The translations under genes and the position numbers were made by a program. Of a stretch of 64,000 nt of DNA, positions 25,330 to 36,884 are shown in pieces (within the stretch, counting starts at the first letter, position 1; each line of letters starts with the position of its first letter). The notes beneath the pieces were generated by a model that was not told the origin of the DNA, made no database searches, and saw nothing but the letters and a program-made list of their open reading frames with translations. This stretch comes from Gnetum montanum (taxonomy: Eukaryota; Streptophyta; Gnetopsida; Gnetales; Gnetaceae). The stretch covers positions 58,407 through 122,406 of the forward strand of contig MNCI01004848.1 of assembly GCA_015680685.1 (NCBI GenBank), in the 5' to 3' direction.

Positions 25330-26480
25330 CAACCACATTCTTAGTCCCTTTCTGATATACCATTGTGAGATCGAATTCTTGCAAGATTATGAGCTACCAT
25401 ATGATACAGGGGCTCATCATTGGCTTATTCGTCAAGAAGCAGATGACACTATGATATGTGTGCATAAATACTTTGTATCTAAGCACATAATTCTTGAACT
25501 TTTTGAGAGCATACACCATTGTTATTAGTTCTTTCTTAATTGTGGTGTAATTTAACTATGCATCCACAATGCTTCAGCTCGTGCAGTGGATATAATATGG
25601 ACATTTCTTATCGTCCAACTACATAAGCATAACATCCAAAGCATAATTAGATGCATCCATCATTATGTAGAATGGTTTGGACTAGTCTAGTGCATGTAGA
25701 ATTGGATTTTCTATGAGTTTTTCCTTTAACTATTGGAATGCATGTTCATACTCCTTGGTCTAAATGAACAGAGCATATTTCTTAGTAAGCTCAATCAATG
25801 GCTTTGTGATCTTAGAGAAATTCTCTATGCATCATTGGTAGTAGCCAGTGTATCCAAGAAATGATTAGACATCTTTAATTGTCTCTAGCTAACATGTGAT
25901 TACTTGGATGATCCTTATTTTTTTGGGTGTACCTCAATCCCTACATGAATAATTCTATGCCCCAATACTATGCCTTCATGGACCATTAAATGGCTTTTTT
26001 GCTAATTGGGCCTAAGGGTTTTTTTTTCAATACATCTCTTTAGTACTTGCTCAAGGCGATCCAGGGCTTGCTTAAATGTAGCCCCATAGGTAAAGAAGTC
26101 ATCCATGAAGACTTCTACTTCACTACCAATTTGCTGTTGGAAAATACTAAGGACTAGGCGTTGAAATGTTGCAAAGGCATTCCACAGACCAAATGGCATC
26201 TTATAATATGCAAAAGTCCCCTAGGGACTCATGAATGTTGTTCTTGGCCTAATCTTCTAACACAATTTAGATTTGGTTATAGCCACTATAACCATCTAAG
26301 AAGCTATAATAGCAATGCCTGGAGATAGTGTCCAACACTTGGTCCACAAATGACAATGAGAAATGATCTTTAAATATTGTCATATTCAACAACCTGAAGT
26401 CAATGTAAACCCACCACTTGCCACCTTTCTTTGGCATAATTACAAGTGGCTAACCTACTCACTATCCATGATGGAATAGA
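25330..26480 (-). pseudogene. Reverse transcriptase-RNase H region of element A
   Basis: The 26199-26002 frame reads MPFGLWNAFATFQRLVLSIF, then EVEVFMDDFFTYG. The FMDD is the RT catalytic box (YxDD type) and MPFGL.NA..TFQ is the preceding RT motif. The RNase H part follows to about 25330, with repeated stops and frameshifts. Downstream of protease and upstream of integrase, as in Ty3/gypsy. Confidence 0.8.
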
Positions 26481-27059
26481 TGAACCTAACCTTGAGGAGT
26501 TCTATTTCCTCAATGATCTGCTTCAATTTGGGGTTCAGCCATCGCTGCAGCTGCCTTCTTGGCTTCATGGCTGGGTTGGTATAAATGTGATGCTAACATA
26601 TCCTTAAATCAATTTCAGTTAGCTCAAGATATGACCAAGCAAAGGTTTTTGGACATTTTTTAATCACCTTTAATAGCTTTTATTTTTGTTTAGGAGCAAT
26701 TTTGGCATTGATTATGACTAGCTTTCCATTGTTTAAAAATGCATACTCCATGCCAGCTAGTAGAGTTTTTAACTCTAGGGGCTCCTGCTTAAAATTATTA
26801 GGGATTTCCAACTCTTTCTAATAGGTATCATCATCTTCAACATCAGAGAGTTGGTGATGAACTTGCTCAACTTCATCTATGCCTTCAACATAAGCACATG
26901 TCAATCTCTCAGTTGGTTCCATGCATAATGTGCTATTGTTAGAATTAGTTGTTAGTGATTGGGTGCCCTTCTATTTTGTGGCTGTTGCATATAAACACCT
27001 TTGGATATCTATTTCTTGTGCACATTCATTACATGCTTTGATGAATTTAATTTTAATGG

Positions 27060-27600
27060 ACTAGATTTTATGCATGCAATTGCATCCATTATCACTATAT
27101 GTGATGCATGGAACATGCTTCTTCTCTAGCATTCCAAATTCATTCTCCTTGGAGATTTTCAAGGAGAGGTCCCTTATGCCCATTTGTGCATTAATTGTGC
27201 TTAACCAAGCCCTTTCCATAATGATGGGAAAGTCACCTTTGTAGTTCTCAACCTTGATCATCAAAAAATCGACTGGATAGGACCATCCACTAATTAGGGT
27301 TACAATGTCCTCCACTAGCCCCAAAGGAGTAGTGACTGACTAGTTTGTCAATTCTAAACAGATGTTGCTCTTCTTGAGAAGTGGTAGCTTCCAAGCCTTG
27401 CCCATGTCATGAAAGATGAGATTGACACCAGAACCAGAGTCAAGAAGAGCCTTGCATGGCTCATGTTCAACGATCTACAAGTAAATAAGAGGACTTCCCT
27501 GGTCAAATCATTTTGTAGGAAGGTTGCTAGCCTTGATCCAATAGGAAACAACATGAGTTAACATCACGGTGCAGATCTGAGGTGAAGTTTGGTTTGAAAG
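27060..27600 (-). pseudogene. Aspartic protease region of element A
   Basis: The 27324-27061 stretch reads MGLVEDIVTLISGWSYPVDF, then VENYKGDFPIIM and VPCITYSDNG, collinear with the better preserved protease of C (51022-51744). The active-site segment upstream lies in a broken frame near 27470-27400. This is the retropepsin that would cleave Gag-Pol. Confidence 0.72.
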
Positions 27601-27649
27601 ACACTCGAATGTGTTTGATGCAAAGGATGATGGTGTTGGAGATATAGGG

Positions 27650-30010
27650 TGACTAGCTACATTAGGTTGTGATAGTTTGGGAGGATTGTTAGGTCAGAAA
27701 AAGGGTCGTTTCCTAGATCGATTATCCAAATCACATGGCTAAAAGGCAAATTATGAATGTACAACCCTTGTAGCATTTTGTTGCTATGACTATGGAGGAA
27801 TTTCACTTTGCAGGGATGGAATAAGAGGTAACTGGGTTGAGGGTGTAGGGATGTGTGCAAATGGCTGTAGAGAGTGGTATGGATATGGGTTCTTCCCTTG
27901 AGTGGATGGTGAATGAGTTTGATGGTACTCTGGAGGGTAATAGTGATGCTAGAATGAGGTGTGGCTTACAGAACTTCTTGGAGAGACAAGTTTTTGAACA
28001 TAGTACCTGTATGAATCTAGTTGCTTGGCGATGGCATTTTCCACAATTTTGGTTGGTGCCACTCTTGATACTAGTCATATGGTTATGGTGGAGCTCCACT
28101 TGGATAGTAAGCTTGTTGTTGTTACTGGAACTGCCTTGGATTGCCTTGAGGATAAGATAATCATCTAGATGCGTGCCTTTGTGCTAGTTGAGGATTTAAT
28201 ACATACACCCTAGACTCCTATAAGAGTGGCACCATAGGGCAACACCCCTTAAGATGTTCATACTGACAAATGTCACAACCAATGTCATTGTTAGAGTCCA
28301 TCTCCACTTCTTCTTCTACTATAATAGCTTTGCCCTTACCTCTCTGGTAGGCATGTTCAACTTCTTTTTGCCTCTTGTAGTTACGATCACTATTTTGATC
28401 TTTGGATTATTTAGTAATCTTCATAGTAGTTTGGAATTTTTCATCCAAAGAGTTCCATAATTTGTCAACCTTTGTTAAAATATCATAAATAGATTTTTGA
28501 ATGGGTAAGGTTTTCCTGTTCATCATTTCATTGAGTGGTGACTCCTCCTCATCACAAACTCAAACTTTCCTTTTTCTCATGGAAGGATCCCTATTATATT
28601 CTTTTGCACTTTCCCTTTTTTGCAACTCACCTTCTTCTTTAGCTATCTATTCTATCAACCTTTGTATTTGATGAGCTCTTAGTTCAGATAATCTCCCTTA
28701 GGCATAAACCCCAAGAGTTTTTCCAATTTCTACTTTGAGGCCATCTATGATGAGGTAGAGTTATTCCCTCTGAGAATAACCATGGCTAGGGCATTGATGT
28801 AAAAGAGAATAATATCTATCCATGATGACATCCAAGGACTCATGTGTTCCCTATTTCCAGCCATGGATTTACCTTCTCGGGTTAGACACTCTAGGGTACG
28901 TCTAATATTTATCATTAAATAGTTCTAGCATGGTACTCCATATGTGAATAAATTCCAACTCCAAGGATTGGTACTAGCCTTCTGCTTCCTTAATGAGTGT
29001 CCTAAGGAATAGCTTGAGTTTCTACCAATCATTCTCAATGTTTTGTAAGGTGTAGGCATCATGAAAGGCTTATAGATGATTTTGTAGATTAGAGTTATAT
29101 CCCCCTCAAATCTTAGGATATTGTTCATGTCTAAGCACTTGATCTAACTATCTTTCACATGCCTAGTTGGGATCTTAACTACCTCTATGATGTTAAGCAT
29201 ACTTTGAGTCACCAACAAAGGCTCATCATCATCATTATTTGATTGTTGCCAATGATGTCCTTTATTATCCCTTTGATTATTGTGGGCATGATGATTAGTA
29301 TTATTACCTTGATGCTCACCTCCATCATGGTTATTCCTTCTGTGATGTCTTTTAGAATCAAAAGAGGAAGAAGAAGTAGATGCAGATGAAGAGGATGAAG
29401 AGGGAGAAGGACTACCACCACCATGGTATCTACCAATTTCCCTTGGTTTATCATGAGCACATTCATTAGTTTTTCCATTATCATGATGCTTGTTTGATCC
29501 CTTGCCTTGACTACTGTCTTTCCTTGAGCATAAATTGTGGATTGTAGACTGTAGATTTAGGGTCACACCCTCATCACTAGTAACAAAGGGTAGAAAATGT
29601 TCATGCTGAGAGCCCTTAGAGGAAGGATCCTCACTGTCATCTTGGTTCAATAGGAATGAGGGATTTGTGAACCATTTTCCCTTTACATCCTCATGATACA
29701 TCTCCTGATGTTGATCTCACTAGTGTTGTCTTTCAGTGGGATGGTAGTCTTGAGTGTTATAACCATTCACAACGTATTCCTCTTGAAGATCTGAGATGCC
29801 TAACTTCTTTAGAGTTTGAAGTAGCATCTCAGAAATAGATCAATTAGGAGGCAATACAATGTTTCCTTCCATGTCATGCCATCATAGTTACTCATCCTGA
29901 TGTAGGATGAAGGTGAAATCAGGTACAAACTCATCTGAATGAGTATATATCACTTTGCACTCTTGTGGGATCAGTGGTTTCATATCATTTTTCCTGTGAG
30001 AAGAAGACAT
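27650..30010 (-). pseudogene. gag of gypsy element A (decayed)
   Basis: Begins at ATG 30010 (MSSSHRK…), with a VIYTHSDEFVPDFTFILHQDE segment homologous to the gag starts of B (41185) and C (48739). A 185-codon open stretch (29701-29144) is Ser/His/Asn-rich and ends …LLVTQSMLNIIEVVKIP, a segment also in B and C. The retrotransposon gag domain follows near 29130-28850 with frame breaks. Gag forms the cytoplasmic virus-like particle that packages element RNA. Many stops, no intact frame. Confidence 0.78.
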
Positions 30011-30141
30011 TTTGCAAACAAATAAAGTATCAGTGTGCTTTTGTAGTTATATTATTTGGGAATGATATCGACCTTGGGGTTTGTTCAATGATATCAATGA
30101 TATTCACTAAACCTAGATAGCACATGTTTCAACAAACAGAG

Positions 30142-30160
30142 TCCCCAAAAATGGTGCCAA
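30142..30160 (-). other. Primer-binding site of element A (Asp-tRNA type, decayed)
   Basis: Immediately after the 5' LTR the sense strand reads TTGGCACCATTTTTGGGGA. Athila/Tat-type elements commonly have TGGCGCCGTTGCCGGGGA here, complementary to a tRNA-Asp 3' end (from memory). The differences are mostly C-to-T and G-to-A changes. Confidence 0.7.
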
Positions 30161-31011
30161 TGATGAAAGGTGAAGGGTACCCTTATGCCCAACCATACGA
30201 ATCACAGAGCACTCACGTGCAATTTGGTCAAATTCTATGGACTCTCTATTTTTGATGCACTAGTCTTCTAGGAAATGAATTTTACCCTAATGGTTGTTTG
30301 TTATCTTCCCAATTACACTTGTGAAGTACAAAGGTATGGTTAAGTGTAATTGAGGCATATGATTTTTATCATTTTATCTTTTATGTTCTTTGAAGCTTGA
30401 ACAGAGAGAAAAAGTAATTTAATGACTAATTTGATTTAACTAACTAACCGATCTTTAACTAGTCTTAACATAAGCATCTGATCTCACTTTCCATACATGG
30501 CCTAAACCGATGTCTCCACTACTGGGTTACCAAGCACTACGCTACTGGGTGTACTAAGTAATAACGCTGTTGGGATTACCAAGCAAATACATGTTATGCT
30601 TGAATTGGTCGTACTTATGTATTTAATCTATCTAGCTTATCTTGCTTAATTAGATTAATTGCTGGAAAACATTAAATAAATAACTAAAAACATTAAATGC
30701 ATGAATAAAACAGCTAAACTATCCAGAATGCTGCAAGGTTTATCAAGAATCTCATCTTTATTTCCGTACACATTGTCGTGCTCAGGTACAACAATGCTTG
30801 AATAAAGATCCATACACTCAATGACTCTTGCTACAGGAACTTGGGAAAATATTCTAACTTTTGAATGGAAAAACTGCAAGAGCTTTGCTATTGCTAGGAA
30901 TCTCTTGCCATAAATGTCGCTAGTGAGTATGTATTTATAAGCACGAATAGATCTACATCAACAAGGCCTAGTCGACGAAGCCTCGTCAACGCAGCCAACC
31001 ATGACTCATTA
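30161..31011 (-). repeat. 5' LTR of element A
   Basis: In sense direction it begins TAATGAGTC and ends CTTTCATCA. The related element C begins TGATGAGTC, so the first dinucleotide here has probably changed from TG to TA. A TATA-like TTATAAATAC lies near 30941-30932. It differs from the 3' LTR by many single-base changes and a few indels, so the insertion is old. Confidence 0.85.
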
Positions 31012-31160
31012 CAATTCATAGAAAGATAAAGAAGTGGTGTTTCTACTTGAAGGATCACCTACTGAATCTAGCAACATTACACATAATATCAATGCTAGAC
31101 CCCTTGCTACCTCAAATTAATGTTAAAAGTCTCACCACTAAAACCATGTAGTTTAGTTTC
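31012..31160 (-). pseudogene. DUF4283-type ORF remnant, 5' part beyond element A
   Basis: Minus-strand sequence ending at the CAATT target site. It reads in frame (…NTTSLSFYEL) straight into the remnant at 15979-15340 when element A and one CAATT copy are ignored. Its true start is not identifiable. Together with the other half it shows the locus before A inserted. Confidence 0.6.
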
Positions 31161-31775
31161 ATATAGGTAAATTATTGGTTAGAGCATATAACTCACACAA
31201 TCACAAGTCTATTTTCTAAGTAATTTATATAATAGTAATAGTAGGTAGTTTAACTAATTTTTATTTTTTTAAGTAATATATGTAGTTTCATAATTTATAT
31301 AGGGTAGTAAGCATGAGTAAGACTTGTAGTAAGCAATAGCATGTATTAGTAGATACTAGTAATCATTGGGTACTATTGGTAGTAGGTTGTATAATTGTAA
31401 GTAATTGGCAATAGTAGTAGGCAATTGTGAGTGTAGTTAATACTTAAATGAGGGGAAATGGGTAATGATAGTAGGTAGTAGGCATGGAAAGTAGTGGTGG
31501 TTATCACTAGCAAGTAAGGTAGCATAAGTAGGTGTTCTATAGAGAACATATTGCATGGGTTAGATATTACATTAGCATGATAGACCATATCAATAACAAA
31601 ATAGTAAGTAAGAATAACACATCAATGAGAGGAAACACAAACAAAATAATTGGAACAAATGATAGTAATGATAATAGTATACGATGATAATGGTAATGAC
31701 ATTGGAGCTAGCTCATCTCTCATGGCTTGACATAGGATCAAAAACCACTCAACTCATAACTACTTTGTTGTGCTA
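31161..31775. other. Low-complexity TAG/GTA-rich intergenic DNA
   Basis: Many short gtagtagg / agtagta runs between about 31230 and 31510. No gene recognised. Confidence 0.55.
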
Positions 31776-31780
31776 TACTA

Positions 31781-33117
31781 TGTGGATCATTGAACTTAGA
31801 AGAGGAAGCAGGGGGTGGGGGGTGTGTGTGTGTGTGGGCAGTGTGGTTGGTGGGGTGGGGGAAGGGGGGGAGGGGTGCTGGTGGGGGGTGTGTGAACTTT
31901 GTAACACAAAAGCACATACACCAAATTGAACATGGTTCCCCAACTTGGGTAGTCCATACTCAGAGGGTAGATCATTAGCAGACCTCTGGACTTTGTTGCT
32001 CTCAAAATGTGGTTGAAGGGTCCACACCCTATATAGTCTTCAAGCCCTACTTTGGAGTGTTGTACCATAGCACCAATCACTCAACCCTGCAAGGTCCCGT
32101 TAGGCTTGGAAATGTGGTTTCAAGGCTTTCACAATATTTACAATCTTGAGCTTTGCACTGGAGTGTTGTACTATAGCACCAACAACTCAATCCGCTAGGA
32201 TCCCGATAAGCTCAGGCACATCAACCCTATAGGGAAACAACAAGAGAATAATACTTACAAGGAATAATTGCAACTTAGTTTGTTGATCCTTGTACGCTTA
32301 GGTATAGCACACTTTACAATGCATTACAATGCCAAAATGATAATACAATGAGAAGCAACAAAGAAATCAATGATTGCAAATGATTGTACAATAATTATAT
32401 AACAAGCTTGCTTATTTCTCAATGCACATCAAGTCTTCTTATAACTACTATGTTCTAAATCCATCTTGAAACTTGTGCAATGGCTAGCCAATGGTCACTA
32501 ACAATCATGAAAGACATCTTACTTGTGCTTGAGATGTTTCTCTAAAATTGCCTTCCATTCTAGGAAGATGTCTTTGTCTGGGAAAGACATCTTTTTGAAG
32601 TCTTCATTTTGGAAGACATCTTTGTCTTGTGAAAGACATCTTTCTAAGCTTGGTCTACATTCTATAAAGATGTCTTTACTTGGTGGAACATGTCTCATCT
32701 TGATAAAAGATGTCTGCTATTTCTTGAAGATGTCTTTGCTTGAAACCACTCTAATTCTGCTGAGACATTTGCTGTTTCTTAGAGACATCTTTCTTTAACT
32801 TTCTTCATCCTTTGAATTCATCATTCCTTATCCACAACCATGATCTTTTGCATGCTTTAATGATGATAACTTTGCTTGTACAATATCTAATCCCTGTCCA
32901 TGTTCTTTGGATGTTCTTTTGAAGACCATGCAGATGACCTCCTCGTTGTTCTCTATGTAGGCTTTAGCCCATCTTGGTTTCTCGTAAGCTTTAGCTCATC
33001 TTGGTTTCTCATGTACATAGTCCTATAAACACAATAACCATACAACCATGCAAACAACCTTTGACTCCATTTTACTTAACATTTTGACACCTACCAAAAC
33101 ACATTAAAAGGTCCACA
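31781..33117 (-). repeat. 3' LTR of element E
   Basis: Sense direction TGTGGACC…GATCCACA, 1337 bases. Contains an array of GATGTCTTT / AAAGACATC motifs (about 32510-32795) in the U3 part and a G-rich stretch (plus strand 31808-31893) near its 3' end. Confidence 0.9.
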
Positions 33118-33138
33118 ATCTTTCCCTTTTTGGTGATG
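33118..33138 (-). other. Polypurine tract of element E
   Basis: Sense strand AAAAAGGGAAAGAT ends next to the 3' LTR (TGTGGACC). This purine run marks plus-strand priming and supports the LTR boundary. Confidence 0.8.
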
Positions 33139-35153
33139 TTAAAAACTTAAGAAAATAGGTTAGTGATCATATAGATATAACCATACTACTAGAAAATGGG
33201 TTACTGATCATACAAATATAATGATACTACTCTCCCCCTTTTTGAATAGCAGTAAAAAGGATAAAGTGCCCAAACTCGGTTAAAAAAGATATAAAAGAAC
33301 AATAATATTCAGATTATATGTAGAACTAAGTATCACTCATAATCCTAAAAAGATAGAGTGAAGCAAGAAAATCAATGTAAGGTGTATGTATTTATCAAGT
33401 CCATGAAGAGGTGCTTCAAATTTGGCAAGGGTAGAACCAAACCTTCCAAGTGAAATTCAACCCTAAAGAAAGTAGCCTGTCTCTAAAACAATAAGTCATT
33501 AGCAGTGCATGATGCTTAGAATGTTTAGATATTCTTCATCATTGTAAAACATAGGCATATGTTTATGGTAAGGTGAATATAGCAATACAAATTCACAATG
33601 GAAAACCATTTATGTCATATTCATGAGCTAGGAAGAATATCTCATGGCAAACTAGTTATGGGATGTTTCAATTAAGACATGGATACTTTCCCATAGAATG
33701 ATCATGTTATTGCTCATATTACAGTAAGGAATGTACTGCATGCTCCACTTTGTGCTTGATTGTGGAAACTAAGAACTGCTCTTTTGAGGTAAAAAACAAG
33801 AAGCTACAATTTATTCATTAAGGATCATCAACATTTAATTTTAGAGGCCAAAGGTAGAACAAGTAGGAAAAAAGACCTAATCGAATTGTCTTATTAAAAC
33901 TTGCATTGCTATACTTAATCAGAAATTTGAAAATTTTCATAAGAATGAGAAAGCTATGAGTGAAACATGCATATTCCATTATTTGTTCAAGGTAATGCAA
34001 CAGTCACAACCATTGATATACTTCTTGAACTTCTCTACTAATGTAAACATGATGAAGTAAAAATAGTTGGTTAATAAACTTAAGCACAAAATACCAAAGA
34101 TAGAGCACGTAGAAGTAGGTGTTTCATCAAGTATCTCAAGACATTCTCTTAGTATTACTTTCAAAGGACTAAAAATCAATATAGAAGCCACCTTATGGTA
34201 AAGTCAAATTTTGAGGAAAATTATCTTGTAAACCAATAAACTCATAAGAGAAGCCAATGTACTAGGATTCCACCTAAACTTAACTTATAGGAAACATCAT
34301 GAAAGAAAGTAAATAGCAAGAAAGAAATTAAGAGGAGTAAGTACAAAAAAAAAAAAAGACAAATCAATGTCTAAGAATAGCTAAGTAGGTTTTAGCAACA
34401 TATTTAGATAGTGTTTAGGTTAAATACTTGTAAGACATCTTAATTAAGGGTTAATTCTACTTTTACCTTGAATATTTTGCATGTCATAAATCTTTGCTCA
34501 CTTTGGAATAATTTGTTATTTTAGTGTTTGAGGTCTTCAAAGACTTCCCTGACATTGGTGATCTCCAAGATTATGATTGATAATGAGGAATAGGCTTCCC
34601 CTACATGTGTAGTTCTTAATCAAAATGCAAGTATTAGAACAACACTATAAGTATAGGTTAACATTAAGCCTAATTATGGAGATTAAGGTCTTCAATCAAT
34701 ATTGATAGAAATTTTTAGAGATTTGTCTTATCTCTTAATTAGTAAAAATTTCTCAAAGGTCATAAGCATAGAACTAGATAATCAGAAGAATTTCAAATTA
34801 AGCAAGACTAAATGCAAGACAAGATCCAACTAAAATTATATAAGCATAGAACTAGATAATCACAAGAATTTCAGATTAAGCAAGACTAAATGCAAGACAA
34901 GAAATCAAACTAAAATTGTTATAAGATGAAGATCCAAGGAAAATTATTACAAGTGCTATTATAAATCTTCACAAAATCAATTATATCAATATCATGAATG
35001 AATGTAAGAAATGCTCTAGACAATTATTCCACCATTTTTATCTAGAAAAGACATAGATAATTTTGGACTTCTCATACACTATCCTTGTTAACTAATAAGA
35101 AAAGAGATAGAAAATTGCCTTAACTTACCTTACTTGTTGATAAAAAGAGAAGA
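33139..35153 (-). other. Interior of element E without recognised gene
   Basis: Where pol would be expected there is AT-rich sequence with no DTG/DSG protease, integrase or YVDD motif in any frame I examined. It contains a 78-bp tandem duplication (34763-34918). Confidence 0.6.
34763..34918. repeat. 78-bp tandem duplication in element E
   Basis: taagcatagaactagataat starts at 34763 and 34841. The copies differ at only a few positions. Confidence 0.85.
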
Positions 35154-36829
35154 TCAATGAAGTTTGAGATGAGGTTCCCTATCATGAAGTACCTCCGTAT
35201 TCTTGGGTTCTCTTTCATTAGAATGTGTATGTGATGTCTCTATTTGTTCATGTTCCTTGTGATAGAGCTCTTGTTCACTTTTTGCATTATTTTCAGGACT
35301 CCACTTCCCTTCATTTTCACTTATTGGTACTTGCACAATTTCCTTACCAAAGCCTTTTTGACAAGACCAAGCATTAATCTTATTTTGATAATCATGAGTA
35401 TAGTTAATAGTTTTCTTACAACCATAATTTTTACACATAAATAAAGTATCATCCTCATGATCAAAATTATCAAACCTTACTATACTTAAGCTTGAGCTTG
35501 AATCTTCATGTGTTACTTCTTTTAAATTATTTGGTTGATTTTTAGGAGTCTCCTCTTCTTGAACCTAACTACAAGCCTTATTAAAAGAGGTTAGTGGTTG
35601 AATCTTAGCTTTTATGTCCAAGATCTCTTCTTTCATTTCAGCATGAATAACATCTAACTTAGAAAGTACTATTTTCTTTGCCTTCCTACTCAAATGATGT
35701 AAAATAAAAATTTCTTCTTTAAATTCACTATACCTCTTATCACACTTACCATCTTGTTTAGCTACTTGTGAGGAATTTTCATTGGTAAGCACCATGTATA
35801 TGAGATGTGAATCTTTGGAAGAATCACATGCTTCTTCTTCACTTTGCTTACCATAAAAGTTGGTCTTTCTTGGTTCCTCATCATGGGATCTATTATTTTT
35901 CTATACCTTGTTATCACTTGGATCATTAGGATATTCAAAGGCCATATGACCTCTTTCTCCACAAACCCAACATTCGATAAAAGAGAAATCTAAGTTAGAA
36001 GCATGTAAAACATTTTTACCTCTATATCTACTTCTGAAAAGGTTGGGTGTTTGCTGAGATTCTCCCTTATTTATTATTGTAAGCAAATATTATAGTTTTC
36101 TTTAGAGAAGGGTAATCTCATCTTCGTTGTCCTCATCATGCTCATTTGACTCCTTCTCCTTGGAGGCAATCTTTAGAGAAATAGGTCTTTCTTGGATTGC
36201 TCCTTCACTTATGAGATTCATTTCATAAGTAATGAGAGTGCTTTGAAGCTCTTCAAATTTTAGTGTTGAGAAGTTTCTAATATCCTCCATATTAGTGACC
36301 TTGGATCTGAAGTCCATTTATAGAGTTCTAATCATTTGATGATGACATCACTTTTGGGCAAATCCTTTCCTATTCCTCTAATATCTACAATAAGATCATT
36401 AGCTCTAGAGAAATAATCCTTTATTATTTCACCTTCTTTCATTTTGAGTTTATCATACTCACTTTGTAAAACTAATAATTTTGATTGCTTAACAGTAGAT
36501 GTTCCCTCATAAGTAGTTTCTAAACTTTGCCAAATTTCTTTGGCCTTTTTACATCCTGCTACTCTATTAAATTCAGATTTATTCAATGCACAATATAAAT
36601 AATTTTTTTCTTTTGAATCAAACATAAATTTATCCTTTTCCTCTTGTGTCCATTTGTTGTAAGGCTTGATGATGCTAGTGGTGTTGTCAATAGGCAGAGC
36701 ATAGCCTTCAAGGATTGACTCTCATACTTCAAACTCGATGGATTCAAAGAACCATTGCATTCTTGCTTTCCAATAGGCAAATTTGAATTTGTTGAACATG
36801 GGTGGCTTTGTGTAAGATGTGCTCTCCAT
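35154..36829 (-). pseudogene. Copia-type gag of element E with defective zinc knuckle
   Basis: Starts at ATG 36829 (MESTSYTKPPMFN…), 43 bases from the primer site. The frame at 36625-36332 (AKEIWQSLETTYEGT, then LLVLQSEYDKLKMKEGE and YFSRANDLI) is the copia gag (UBN2/Retrotran_gag_2) domain. A zinc knuckle follows near 35970: CWVCGERGHMAFEY, where the last Cys of C-x2-C-x4-H-x4-C is Tyr (TAT). The tail to 35154 is Lys/Glu-rich and not recognisable as protease or integrase. Several stops and frameshifts. Gag would form the particle. Confidence 0.8.
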
Positions 36830-36871
36830 TGTTCACTCTTGAAGTTGATGAAGATAGAGAAGAGTACTGGG

Positions 36872-36884
36872 CTTTGATACCACT
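36872..36884 (-). other. Primer-binding site of element E (initiator Met-tRNA)
   Basis: Directly inside the 5' LTR the sense strand reads AGTGGTATCAAAGCCCAG. TGGTATCAGAGCC is the standard copia site complementary to the 3' end of initiator tRNA-Met; one base differs. Confidence 0.88.

Larger units (their letters stand above)
15980..31011 (-). mobile_element. Ty3/gypsy LTR retrotransposon A, complete ends, TSD CAATT, 15.0 kb
   Basis: Two related LTRs in the same orientation bound it (15980-16838 and 30161-31011). Directly outside lies the 5-bp repeat CAATT at 15975-15979 and 31012-31016. In the sense (minus) direction the order is 5' LTR, Asp-tRNA-type primer site, gag, protease, RT-RNase H, integrase, a long 3' region with a second ORF, polypurine tract, 3' LTR. 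The order and motifs place it in Ty3/gypsy, and the primer site and extra 3' ORF suggest the Athila/Tat branch. All frames carry many stops, so it is dead. It is about 5 kb longer than the B and C relatives because of the segment around 17000-22500, which may belong to A or be a nested insertion. Confidence 0.88.

Noticed and set aside
29209-29484. Met/Ile/Leu-rich 91-codon frame
   Set aside because: Alternative frame of the Ser/His/Asn-rich part of gag in element A.
31773-32080. Pro/His/Thr-rich minus-strand frames near 31.9 kb
   Set aside because: Products of the G-rich tract inside the 3' LTR of element E.
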